Position numbers and translations under genes: made by a program
NCBI RefSeq assembly: GCF_024436035.1
Contig: NZ_JANFNG010000004.1
Location: 124,001 to 188,000 of the forward strand
DNA from: Streptomyces humicola
GTDB taxonomy: Bacteria; Actinomycetota; Actinomycetes; Streptomycetales; Streptomycetaceae
Reading direction: 5' to 3'
Length of the DNA stretch: 64,000 bases
The notes under the pieces: model-generated
What the model was told of the DNA's origin: nothing
The model's database searches: none
Seen by the model: only the letters and a program-made list of their open reading frames with translations
Shown: piece by piece, positions 56,348-64,000 of the stretch
Layout of the letters: each line of letters opens with the position of its first letter
How positions within the stretch are numbered: position 1 is the first letter of the stretch

Positions 56348-56437
56348 CGGCGTGTGGCCGCTCACTCTCCCGGAATCACCGGCGCTGCCGGGCTGTTGGC
56401 CTTATCGATGAGCCAATAGGCCGAGAGGGGTGGCGTG

Positions 56438-57358
56438 ATGCCCAAGGCAGTCCGGTTCGCCGAATACGGCGACATCGATGTGCTGGAGGTCGTCGAGGTC
56501 GATCGTCCCGTGCCCGGGCCCAGGCAGGTGGTGGTCAAGGTGGTGGCCGCCGGGATCAATCCGGGGGAAGCCATGATCCGCAGAGGGCTCCTGCATGACA
56601 GGTGGCCCGCCACCTTCCCGTCGGGCCAGGGCAGCGACTTCGCGGGGATCGTCGAGGGTGTCGGCGAGGGCGTGCAGGGATTCGTGCCGGGCGACGAGGT
56701 GATCGGCTTCACCAATGAGCGTGCGAGCCACGCCGAGTACGTCCTGGTCGCGGCCGACCAGCTCGTCCCCCGGCCCGCGGGCGTCCCGTGGGAGCAGGCA
56801 GGTGCCTTGTTCGTGGCCGGTACGACGGCGTACGCGGCGGTGCGCGCCGTTGCGCTCGGCCCCGGCGACACCGTGGTCGTCTCCGGGGCCGCGGGCGGCG
56901 TCGGTTCGCTGGTCGTCCAGCTGGCCCGGCATGCCGGTGCGACAGTGATCGGCCTGGCAAGCGAGCGGAACCATGCATGGCTGCGCGACCACGGTGCTGT
57001 TCCGGTGGCGTACGGCGAGGGCGTTGCGGACCGGATCCGGGCCGCAACGAGCGGCACCGTCGACGCCTTCATCGACACCTTCGGCGACGGGTACATCGAG
57101 CTTGCCCTCGATCTCGGAGTCGAACGCGACCGGGTCGACACGATCATCGATTTCGCGGGAGCCGAGAAATACGGGATCAAGACGGAGGGCAATGCGGAGG
57201 CCGCGAGCGCCGAGGTACTGGCAGAGCTCGCCGGCCTCATCGACCAGGGGGTGCTGGAGATCCCGATCGCCCGCGCCTACCCCCTGGATGACGTCCGCGA
57301 CGCCTACCGGGAACTGGAGCAGCGGCACACCCGCGGCAAGATCGTCCTCAAGCCCTGA
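56438..57358 (+). CDS. NADP-dependent quinone/zinc-free alcohol-type oxidoreductase
   Basis: This 306-aa zeta-crystallin-like medium-chain reductase lacks zinc ligands. It has MPKAVRFAEYGDIDVLEVVE, VVAAGINPGEAMIRRG, SDFAGIVEGVGEGVQGFVPG and the cofactor motif VVSGAAGGVGSLVVQLARHA. It would reduce quinones or enals with NADPH. ATG 56438 is chosen over GTG 56435; GAGAGGGG lies upstream. It ends typically (QRHTRGKIVLKP). Confidence 0.92.
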   Translation: MPKAVRFAEYGDIDVLEVVEVDRPVPGPRQVVVKVVAAGINPGEAMIRRGLLHDRWPATFPSGQGSDFAGIVEGVGEGVQGFVPGDEVIGFTNERASHAEYVLVAADQLVPRPAGVPWEQAGALFVAGTTAYAAVRAVALGPGDTVVVSGAAGGVGSLVVQLARHAGATVIGLASERNHAWLRDHGAVPVAYGEGVADRIRAATSGTVDAFIDTFGDGYIELALDLGVERDRVDTIIDFAGAEKYGIKTEGNAEAASAEVLAELAGLIDQGVLEIPIARAYPLDDVRDAYRELEQRHTRGKIVLKP

Positions 57359-57488
57359 GCACAGGCGCGCCGTGCCCAGGCTCCGGGGTGCGTGGCGGCG
57401 TTGGCGTCGGGAACGCCCTGGGGTTCGCGTTGTGCGGACTCCTCGCCTGGCGGCGCCTGGCCGCTGCCGCCGACCGGTTGGCGGTCCG

Positions 57489-58031
57489 GTGAACGCCCAT
57501 GAGCCCCGCGAGCCCCACGGGGTCCGTCCGACGTACGCGGAGGTCGGGGCCACCCGCGGCGAGAGGCTTCCGCCCGGCTACCACCACCTCCGCCACCGCA
57601 CGCTGATCGGCCACGGGCGCACCGTCTTCGAGGCGGCGGGCGCGGCGGTGATGGAGTGGCGAATGCATCGCGCCATCCCGGTACGGCTCACCGCACCGCA
57701 GGAGCGGGCGGCGCCCGGCGTCGATGTCACCGTCCTTCTCGGCGTCGGCGGGATCGGTCTGCGGGCGCCCGCCCGGGTGATCTGGACGGCAGAGGATCCC
57801 ACGCGGACGGGCTTCGGGTACGGGACGCTGCCGGGCCACCCGGAGTGCGGTGAGGAGTCCTTCCTCGTCCACCTCGCCGACGACGGACGGGTGTGGTTCA
57901 CCGTCACCGCCTTCAGCCGCCCGGGCTCCCGCCTCACCCGCGCGGCCGGGCCGCTCGTCCCCGTGCTGCAGAAGCTCTATGCGCGGCGGTGCGGCCAGGT
58001 CCTGCGCCGCCTCGCCCGCCCGCGGGAGTGA
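57489..58031 (+). CDS. DUF1990 family protein
   Basis: This 180-aa protein has LPPGYHHLRHRTLIGHGRTV, FEAAGAAVMEWRMHRAIPVR, GFGYGTLPGHPECGEESFLV and FTVTAFSRPGSRLTRAAGPL. It matches the DUF1990 family common in actinobacteria and plants; function unknown. The start is uncertain: GTG 57489 gives the usual N-terminus but has no strong ribosome site. Confidence 0.82.
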   Translation: MNAHEPREPHGVRPTYAEVGATRGERLPPGYHHLRHRTLIGHGRTVFEAAGAAVMEWRMHRAIPVRLTAPQERAAPGVDVTVLLGVGGIGLRAPARVIWTAEDPTRTGFGYGTLPGHPECGEESFLVHLADDGRVWFTVTAFSRPGSRLTRAAGPLVPVLQKLYARRCGQVLRRLARPRE

Positions 58032-58104
58032 CTCATCGCACCGGCGGCACGTACGCCGACCAGCCGTCGACCCAGGACGATCCGGTCAGCGGGATCCGCC
58101 GCCA

Positions 58105-58353
58105 GTCGTGTACCACGAGATCACACCGCCCGAACGACTGGTTCAGACCTTCGAGTACGAAGGCGCTCCGGCGCCGGGTCATGTCCTGTTGGAGACGGTC
58201 ACTTTCGAGGACCTGGGGGACGGCCGGACGAAGGTCACCGGAAGGTCCGTCTTCCAAAGCGTCGACGACCGCGAGGCCATGGTGAAGTCGGGCATGGAGA
58301 CCGGCGCACGGGAGACGATGGAACGCCTCGCCGAACTGCTGGCCTCGCGGTGA
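58105..58353 (+). pseudogene. SRPBCC/AHSA1-like C-terminal remnant
   Basis: About 80 residues (VYHEITPPERLVQTFEYEGA, VTFEDLGDGRTKVTGRSVFQ, METGARETMERLAELLA) are the second half of an AHSA1-type START domain. The N-terminal half is missing and no ribosome site precedes it. Confidence 0.7.
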
Positions 58354-58386
58354 CGCCGACGACGACGTGACTGCTCGTCCGGCGGC

Positions 58387-58704
58387 CTACTCCTCGTCGA
58401 CGTGCTTCAGCTGCATGCGCGCCTTGAGTACGTCGGGGCCACTCAGCGTCGTCCAGAACTCGTGGCCGAGCACGGCCCCGGCGAGCTCACTGCGGCGCAG
58501 CCGCAACGCGTCGACCTGCGCCTGCTGTTCCTCCGTCCACCCCGGCGATGCCTCGTGCTCCACGCCCCGGAAGTCGGCGTACCGCTCGGGCATCGGCATT
58601 GCCCGGTGCGGCAGACGCATGAGCAGGTCGTTGAGCTCGGCGGCGACGTTCCGCAGGGCCCGCTGCAGTTCCAGCAGGTCTTCGGGGAAGTCGAAATCAG
58701 CCAC
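58387..58704 (-). CDS. Hypothetical protein
   Basis: This 105-aa mainly helical, charged protein (FPEDLLELQRALRNVAAELN, MPERYADFRGVEHEASPGWT, EEQQAQVDALRLRRSELAGA) has good codon usage and no known domain. It probably starts at GTG 58704, where AAGGG is very close, so it may be leaderless or weakly translated. Small helical proteins of this kind occur widely in Streptomyces. Confidence 0.7.
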   Translation of the reverse strand: MADFDFPEDLLELQRALRNVAAELNDLLMRLPHRAMPMPERYADFRGVEHEASPGWTEEQQAQVDALRLRRSELAGAVLGHEFWTTLSGPDVLKARMQLKHVDEE

Positions 58705-59111
58705 CCCTTAATCGTACACGTGCTCGAATACCAGCGGGTGGCGTACGCCCTCGTGCCGCGGGGCGGTTCGGCGGGACGTGCGCAGGTTTCGTCTCGCGTG
58801 CTCCGGGCGTCACCCACGCGAGTGCCGTTCCTTGCCACCGACAAGGAACAAGCAAGCATTCTGCGAGAGGGTGCCGCGCGGCGGGGGTGCGGACATGCCA
58901 AACAACCCGCACCGGCTCCGGGAGGCGCCGCGCACACCACCCACCACGCGCTCGCCGACGTACGGCGCCCGGCCGCCCCGCCGCCTCCGTCGTAGCCCGC
59001 TTCTTTGCGCCGAAGGCGCGAGACGAAAGCCGCATCCGGCACCACACCATGCCGCCCCGCGGCGCCACGCCCCGAAGAGCCGGGCCGCACCGGCCCATGG
59101 TAGAGAGGGGC
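58705..59111. other. Divergent promoter region with operator-like palindrome
   Basis: About 400 bp, GC-rich, no supported gene. GTTCCTTG-N7-CAAGGAAC (58827-58849) is a perfect 8-bp inverted repeat with dyad spacing like a repressor operator. It lies between the hypothetical gene (-) and the PfpI-like gene (+). Confidence 0.5.
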
Positions 59112-59855
59112 ATGCGCATCCTCCTCCCGCTCCCCGACCGGGACTTCGACGTCACCGAGGTCGCCGTCCCCTGGCGGCTGCTGCGCGACGCCGGGCACGA
59201 TGTGGTGTTCGCGACCGAGCACGGCGGACGGCCGCCGCAGGCGGACCCGTTGCTGCTCACCGGTGTGCTGTTCGGGCAGCTCGGCGCGGAGGCCGAACCG
59301 AAGGAGTTCTACCGCGAACTCACCGCCGACCCCGCCTTCCTGGGTCCCGTCGGCTGGGACGTCATCGAGCCGCAGGAGTACGACGGGTTGCTGCTGCCCG
59401 GAGGGCACGCAACCGGCATGCGGCAGTACCTCGGCTCCCAGGCCCTGCAGGGGAAGGTCGCCCGTTTCTGGGGGATGGGTCGGCCGGTCGGCGCGATCTG
59501 CCACGGCGTCCTCGTGCTCGCCCGCACCATCGACCCGGCGACGGGCCGCAGCGTCATCGCCGGCCGGCGCACCACCTGCCTGCCCGCGTACATGGAGCGG
59601 AGCGCCTATTACCTCACCGCGTGGCGCCGGGGCCGCTACTACCGGACGTATCCGGCGTATGTCCAGGACGAGGTCGTCGCCGCGCTCGACGACCCCGCCC
59701 AGTTCGAGCGCGGGCCGTTCGAGCTGCGGCGGCGCGGCACGGCCACCGACGACACCCCGGCGTTCGCCGTCCAGGACGGCTCCTATCTGTCCGCCCGTTG
59801 GCCCGGTGACGCCTATCTGTTCGCCCGCCGCTTCATCGCGCTGCTGAACGGATGA
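59112..59855 (+). CDS. DJ-1/PfpI-family protein (class I glutamine amidotransferase-like)
   Basis: This 247-aa protein opens MRILLPLPDRDFDVTEVAVP. The nucleophile elbow is VGAICHGVLVLAR (Cys near residue 132), preceded by YDGLLLPGGHATGMRQYLGS, and a catalytic-type Glu/His arrangement is plausible. Chaperone, glyoxalase or amidase activity cannot be told apart. ATG 59112 follows GAGAGGGGC; the frame is open further upstream. Confidence 0.87.
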   Translation: MRILLPLPDRDFDVTEVAVPWRLLRDAGHDVVFATEHGGRPPQADPLLLTGVLFGQLGAEAEPKEFYRELTADPAFLGPVGWDVIEPQEYDGLLLPGGHATGMRQYLGSQALQGKVARFWGMGRPVGAICHGVLVLARTIDPATGRSVIAGRRTTCLPAYMERSAYYLTAWRRGRYYRTYPAYVQDEVVAALDDPAQFERGPFELRRRGTATDDTPAFAVQDGSYLSARWPGDAYLFARRFIALLNG

Positions 59856-59874
59856 GCGACCGTGTGGGCGCGGG

Positions 59875-62367
59875 TCAGACCAAGTCGCCGAAGGCAGCGA
59901 GCGGCTCGGAACCGTTGGGGGTGAGCAGTTGCTCGGCCCAGATGACCTTGCCCTCGGGGGTGTAGCGGGTGCCCCAGCGCCGGGTGAACTGGGAGATCAG
60001 GAAGAGCCCGCGCCCGCCCTCGTCGGTGGTGCGCGGATGGCGCAGATGGGGTGAGGTGCTGCTCGCGTCGGCGACCTCGCAGATGAGCGTGTTCTCGTGG
60101 ATCAGGCGCACCCGGATCGGCCCCGAGGCGTAGCGGATGGCGTTGGTGACGAGTTCGCTGACGACCAGCTCGGTGGTGAAGGCGAGTTCGTCCAGGCCCC
60201 AGGCGCTCAGCTGCCGCAGCGTCACCTCGCGCGCGCCTGCGACCTGGGCCGGGTCGTTCGTCAGCTCCCAGGACGCGACGCGGTCATCGCCCAGACTGCG
60301 GGTCCTGGCGAGCAACAGGGCCACGTCGTCGCAGGGGTGAGCCGGTGCCAGGTCGCCGACGACTGTGTTGCACAGGCCTTCGAGCGAGCCGCCCTGGGCT
60401 TCCATGGCCCGGCGCAGACGCTCCCGCCCGCCTTCGGACGAGGCGCTCTTCGGGCCGTCGCCGGCGAGCAGGCCGTCGGTGTAGAGGGCGAGCACACTTC
60501 CTTCGTCGAGGGTGAACGCCACTGATTCGAAGGGCAGTCCGCCGACCCCGAGGGCTGGGCCGCGCGGCAGGTCGGGGAAGTCCACGGTGCCGTCGGTGGC
60601 GACGACCGCGGGCGCGGGGTGGTTGGCGCTCGCCATGCTGCACTGGCGGGTGACGGGATCGTAGACGACGTAGAGGCAGCTGGCCCCCACACCGTGGGCG
60701 TCGGCGGCCGCCGTGTCCTCGTCGTCCTCACGGGAGGAGCGGCCGACCAGGTCGTCGAGGTGGGCGAGGAGTTCGTCAGGGCGCAGGTCGAGATCGGCGA
60801 GGGTCTGTACGGCGGTGCGCAGCCGTCCCATCGTGGCGGCGGCGTCGATGCCGTGCCCGATCACGTCGCCCACGACGAGCGCCACCCGGGCCCCGGACAG
60901 CGGGATCACGTCGAACCAGTCGCCGCCCACACCGGTCAGTTCGTCGGCCGGCCGGTAGCAGGACGCCACCTCGACGGCCACCTGCTCCGGCAGGCCGTGC
61001 GGCAGCAGACTGCGCTGCAGCGCGAGAGCCGCGTCGCGTTCGCGGGTGTAGCGGCGGGCGTTGTCGATGCAGACCGCCGCGCGGGCGACGAACTCCTCCG
61101 CCAGCCTGACGTCGTCCTCGTCGAACGCCGCGGGGGATTCTCGGCGGTAGAACGTGGTCACCCCGAGTGTGGCACCCCGGGCGCAGATCGGCACCACCAT
61201 CGCGCTGTGCAGGCCGAGTTCACGGAAGAGCGCGGCACGGCCGCGGGGGATGTCGGTGGCCCATTCCACGGCGAGCGGGTCGAGCCGCTCCACACGCCAG
61301 GACGTTCCGCTCTCCAGGGCGCGGATCGGCGGCGATCCCCTGTGGTACGAGGCCGGGTGCCCGATCTCGACCACCTCCTCGGGGGCGGCCTCGCGGACCG
61401 AACGCTGGCCTGCCCGGCGCAGTACCACCGTGTCGGTGGCGTCGAGCCGCAGTGGGCAGGGCTCGGCGCCGCTGAACACCGTGTCGAGCAGGTCGACGGC
61501 GACGCAGTCCGCGAGGTCGGGCACGGCCACGTCGGCGAGGTCCTGAGCGGTCTGCAGCACGTCGAGGGAGCGGCCGATGGTGGCGCTGGCCCGGTCGAGG
61601 AGGGCGAGGCGGTGGCGGGAGCGGTAGCGGTCGGTGATGTCGACGACCGTGTAGAAGACGCCGAGGGCGTTGCCGGCGTCGTCCTCCAGCCGGGTGAACG
61701 ACATCGAATGGGCGCGTTCTCGGTCCGGGTCGGAACGGGGGCGGCCGATGTGTTCGTAATCGGCGACGGTCTCGCCGGTGTCGAGCACCCGGCGCATCTG
61801 TTCCTCGATCACCTTGGCGTTGAGGCCGGGCTGGATCTCGCCCAAGCGCCGTCCGAGCCGCGCCGCACGCGGACCGCCGCCGAACCGCTCCAGTGCCGCG
61901 TTGGACCACACGTAGCGCAGATCGGTGTCGACCACGGCCATGCCGATGGCCGATTGGGCGAGCATGCGTTCGGGGAAGCTGCGGCCCATTGCCCAGCCCG
62001 GAGAGCCCGTCATGTCGACGGCGAGGACGAGCCAGCACGGGCGGCCGGCGCTGTCCGGCATCGGGACGACGCGTACGCCGAGCGTCGCCTTGCGGCCGTC
62101 GCAGCGCACCGCCTTCAGGACACCGGCCCAGCCGGCGTCCTTGCGGCATCGCTGCGCCAGGTCCGGCATCCTCGCCGCGTCGTCGGGGGCAAGCAGGGTG
62201 GCGACGCATGTGCCGAGGACGTCCGCGGCCTGGTGGCCGAGCACGCGCTCAGCGTCCTTCGTCCAGTTCCTAACGATTCCGCGGTCGTCGAGAAGCAGTG
62301 TGGCGGCCTCCGCCACGTCGAATGATGCTCGCGGTCCGGTGAGGTTCTCTCCCACAGGTATCCCCAC
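59875..62367 (-). CDS. PAS-PAS-GAF-PP2C-HATPase signalling protein
   Basis: This is an 830-aa cytoplasmic multi-domain regulator: PAS (about 15-115), PAS (about 130-250; [20 protein letters not shown]), GAF (about 265-430; [20 protein letters not shown]), SpoIIE phosphatase (about 455-675; [40 protein letters not shown]) and an RsbW-like kinase domain (about 695-815; [37 protein letters not shown]). It combines phosphatase and anti-sigma kinase, as in Streptomyces SpoIIE-type proteins. The start is GTG 62367. Confidence 0.93.
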   Translation of the reverse strand: MGIPVGENLTGPRASFDVAEAATLLLDDRGIVRNWTKDAERVLGHQAADVLGTCVATLLAPDDAARMPDLAQRCRKDAGWAGVLKAVRCDGRKATLGVRVVPMPDSAGRPCWLVLAVDMTGSPGWAMGRSFPERMLAQSAIGMAVVDTDLRYVWSNAALERFGGGPRAARLGRRLGEIQPGLNAKVIEEQMRRVLDTGETVADYEHIGRPRSDPDRERAHSMSFTRLEDDAGNALGVFYTVVDITDRYRSRHRLALLDRASATIGRSLDVLQTAQDLADVAVPDLADCVAVDLLDTVFSGAEPCPLRLDATDTVVLRRAGQRSVREAAPEEVVEIGHPASYHRGSPPIRALESGTSWRVERLDPLAVEWATDIPRGRAALFRELGLHSAMVVPICARGATLGVTTFYRRESPAAFDEDDVRLAEEFVARAAVCIDNARRYTRERDAALALQRSLLPHGLPEQVAVEVASCYRPADELTGVGGDWFDVIPLSGARVALVVGDVIGHGIDAAATMGRLRTAVQTLADLDLRPDELLAHLDDLVGRSSREDDEDTAAADAHGVGASCLYVVYDPVTRQCSMASANHPAPAVVATDGTVDFPDLPRGPALGVGGLPFESVAFTLDEGSVLALYTDGLLAGDGPKSASSEGGRERLRRAMEAQGGSLEGLCNTVVGDLAPAHPCDDVALLLARTRSLGDDRVASWELTNDPAQVAGAREVTLRQLSAWGLDELAFTTELVVSELVTNAIRYASGPIRVRLIHENTLICEVADASSTSPHLRHPRTTDEGGRGLFLISQFTRRWGTRYTPEGKVIWAEQLLTPNGSEPLAAFGDLV

Positions 62368-62562
62368 AGCCAGCCACTCCGTCTGCGCACGCTATCCCCA
62401 GTCCGTGCGCTTTTAATCATGTATTGGCGGTTATCACCACTCTACGGCCCATGGCAGGCCTCCATGCGGGTGCGCCGGGCGCGGCGGAGACGGCAGAGAA
62501 GGAGAAGGCAGAGAATTGGAATGAGTGACGCGCACAGGGACGGCCGATGCGAAGGAGCCGCG

Positions 62563-63618
62563 ATGCCCGCCGACACCGCCCCCGCCGACAGCGGCCGCGC
62601 CGGGACGATGGCCGCGTGGGTCGTGGAGCGCCCGGGCCCGGCCGGCTCCGGCCCGTTGCGCAAGGTACGGCGCGACCGGCCGCAGCCGGGGCCCGGCGAG
62701 CTGCTGATCGATGTGCGCGCCTGTGGCGTGTGCCGTACCGACCTCCATCTGGCCGAGGGGGATCTCCAGCCACACCGGCCGCGGTGCACACCCGGACACG
62801 AGGTCGTCGGGCGGGTAGCGGAGGCGGGCGCGGGGGCGGAATCTCAGGGGTTCGCGGTCGGCGACCGGGTCGGCGTCGCATGGCTGGCGGGGACGTGCGG
62901 CCAGTGCCGGTACTGCCGCAGGGGCGACGAGAACCTCTGCCCCCACTCGCGCTACACCGGGTGGGATCTCGACGGCGGCTACGCCGACTACACGGTGGCG
63001 GACGCCCGTTTCGCTTACCGGCTGCCGGACGACGACCGGCCCGACGAGGAGCTCGCACCCCTGCTCTGTGCGGGGATCATCGGCTACCGTGCGCTGCGCC
63101 GGGCCGAGCTGCCGCCCGGCGGGCGCCTCGGCATCTACGGCTTCGGGGCCTCCGCGCATCTGACCGCGCAGCTCGCCATCGCACAGGGTGCCACCGTGCA
63201 CGTGCTCACCCGGGCCGAGGAGGCGCAGCGGCTCGCGCTCGATCTCGGCGCGGCCTCCGCGCGGGGCGCGTACGACGCCCCTCCGGAACCGCTGGACGCA
63301 GCGATCCTCTTCGCGCCGGTCGGCGACCTCGTGCCGGTCGCGCTCGCCGCGCTCGACCGGGGCGGCACGCTGTCGGTCGCGGGCATCCACCTGAGCGACA
63401 TCCCCGTCCTGCGCTACGAGGACCACCTGTTCCAGGAACGTACGCTGCGCAGCGTGACCGCCAACACACGCGACGACGGCCGCGCCTACCTGGCCGAGGC
63501 GGCCCGGCTGCGCCCGCGCGTGCAGGTGCAGCGCTACCCGATGAGCCGCGCCGACCAGGCGCTGGCCGACCTCGCGGCGGACCGCGTCAACGGGGTGGCC
63601 GTCCTGATGACCGACTGA
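62563..63618 (+). CDS. Zinc-binding alcohol dehydrogenase (AdhA-like)
   Basis: This 351-aa medium-chain dehydrogenase has catalytic zinc [15 protein letters not shown] (Cys) and [12 protein letters not shown]. The structural zinc cluster is [15 protein letters not shown], and [20 protein letters not shown] is the cofactor fold (GFGASAH rather than GxGxxG). ATG 62563 has AAGGAG five bases upstream; ATG 62521 is the alternative. It would convert alcohols and aldehydes; substrate unknown. Confidence 0.9.
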   Translation: MPADTAPADSGRAGTMAAWVVERPGPAGSGPLRKVRRDRPQPGPGELLIDVRACGVCRTDLHLAEGDLQPHRPRCTPGHEVVGRVAEAGAGAESQGFAVGDRVGVAWLAGTCGQCRYCRRGDENLCPHSRYTGWDLDGGYADYTVADARFAYRLPDDDRPDEELAPLLCAGIIGYRALRRAELPPGGRLGIYGFGASAHLTAQLAIAQGATVHVLTRAEEAQRLALDLGAASARGAYDAPPEPLDAAILFAPVGDLVPVALAALDRGGTLSVAGIHLSDIPVLRYEDHLFQERTLRSVTANTRDDGRAYLAEAARLRPRVQVQRYPMSRADQALADLAADRVNGVAVLMTD

Positions 63619-63620
63619 GC

Positions 63621-64000
63621 ATGCCGGGGCAGCAGAACGGCGACGACAGCGATGAGCGGCCCCTCCCACGGTTCTCACGGCCCGGCCGCGCCTGGTGGCT
63701 CGGGGCACTCGTCGTCATCGTCGCCGCCGTGGTGACCGCCCTGACCCGGCGCGCCGAGTTCGTGAACGCCTCCCGGCTCATCGCGCGGGTGGACGTGGCC
63801 CGGCTCGCGGTCGCGATCGGCTTCGAGGCGGCGTCGCTGGTGGGCCTGGCGGCGATGGAGCGGTGGCTGCTGCGGGCAGGGCAGGCGGCGGCGCGGCTGC
63901 GCCTGATGGTGGCGCTGACGGTGGCGGCCAACGCCGTTGCCGGCGTCCTGCCGGGCGGGGCGGCGTTCTCGTCCGCGTGGTACTACCGGCAGTTGCGCAG
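63621..64000 (+). CDS. Lysylphosphatidylglycerol synthase TM-type (UPF0104) membrane protein, partial
   Basis: This is the N-terminal 126 residues of an integral membrane protein. After a polar start comes a TM helix (WWLGALVVIVAAVVTALTRR), a second (LAVAIGFEAASLVGLAAMER) and LTVAANAVAGVLPGGAAFSS, the conserved motif of the flippase-type TM domain. ATG 63621 begins two bases after the ADH stop, so the two are probably co-transcribed. The 3' end is outside the window. Confidence 0.8.
   Translation, partial: MPGQQNGDDSDERPLPRFSRPGRAWWLGALVVIVAAVVTALTRRAEFVNASRLIARVDVARLAVAIGFEAASLVGLAAMERWLLRAGQAAARLRLMVALTVAANAVAGVLPGGAAFSSAWYYRQLR

Noticed and set aside
60619-62325. 568-residue plus-strand frame over the PAS-PP2C gene
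   Set aside because: Antisense shadow of the signalling protein at 59875-62367.

Overview
The window is high-GC actinobacterial DNA, most like Streptomyces. Codons almost always end in G or C, GTG and TTG starts are common, and there are a GH18 chitinase with a DasR-type site, SpoIIE-type phosphatases, RsbW-like kinases and a tRNA-Arg(CCT). No species is claimed.

Layout. Bases 1-5,600 hold an MFS exporter with its TetR regulator, a type II NADH dehydrogenase, a cyclophilin-like protein and transposase debris. Bases 5,601-42,130 form a stress/energy island. In order it carries: (a) an acetyl-CoA synthetase - 2-oxoacid dehydrogenase E1alpha/E1beta/E2 - acyl carrier protein operon with a SatP-like membrane protein; (b) a complete nine-gene A/V-type rotary ATPase (H-C-I-K-F-E-A-B-D); (c) CBS-BON and universal stress proteins; (d) a streptavidin-like protein without a signal peptide, downstream of a broken long-HPF gene; (e) a P-type cation ATPase; (f) a frameshifted GH65 gene; (g) a cyclic-nucleotide-binding protein with PPK2; (h) a probable alcohol dehydrogenase - CBS - XRE/PNPOx - CBS - formate dehydrogenase operon. 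Bases 42,130-44,450 are a tRNA-Arg with integrase and transposase remnants, i.e. a decayed integrative element. Hsp20 follows. Bases 45,771-64,000 are ordinary accessory genes: phosphatases, MBL hydrolase, chitinase, TetR, esterase, oxidoreductases, and a truncated flippase-like gene at the end.

How it fits together. The island gathers proton/cation pumping, acetate and pyruvate handling, formate and alcohol oxidation, polyphosphate kinase and adenylate-sensing (CBS, USP) proteins. A 14-bp palindrome of the form GGGnC-N4-GnCCC recurs about 60-115 bp upstream of at least eight starts in this stretch, and I did not find it at promoters outside it. It has the architecture of the mycobacterial DevR/DosR box, so I infer an oxygen-limitation/dormancy regulon controlled by a DevR/OsdR-like regulator encoded elsewhere.

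Decay. Several island genes are frameshifted or truncated (HPF, SHOCT, BON, GH65, integrase, transposases). Either the island is eroding or the assembly carries indel errors; reads would decide. The most unusual items are the intracellular avidin, the V-type ATPase in an actinomycete, and the E1/E2/ACP operon that lacks E3.
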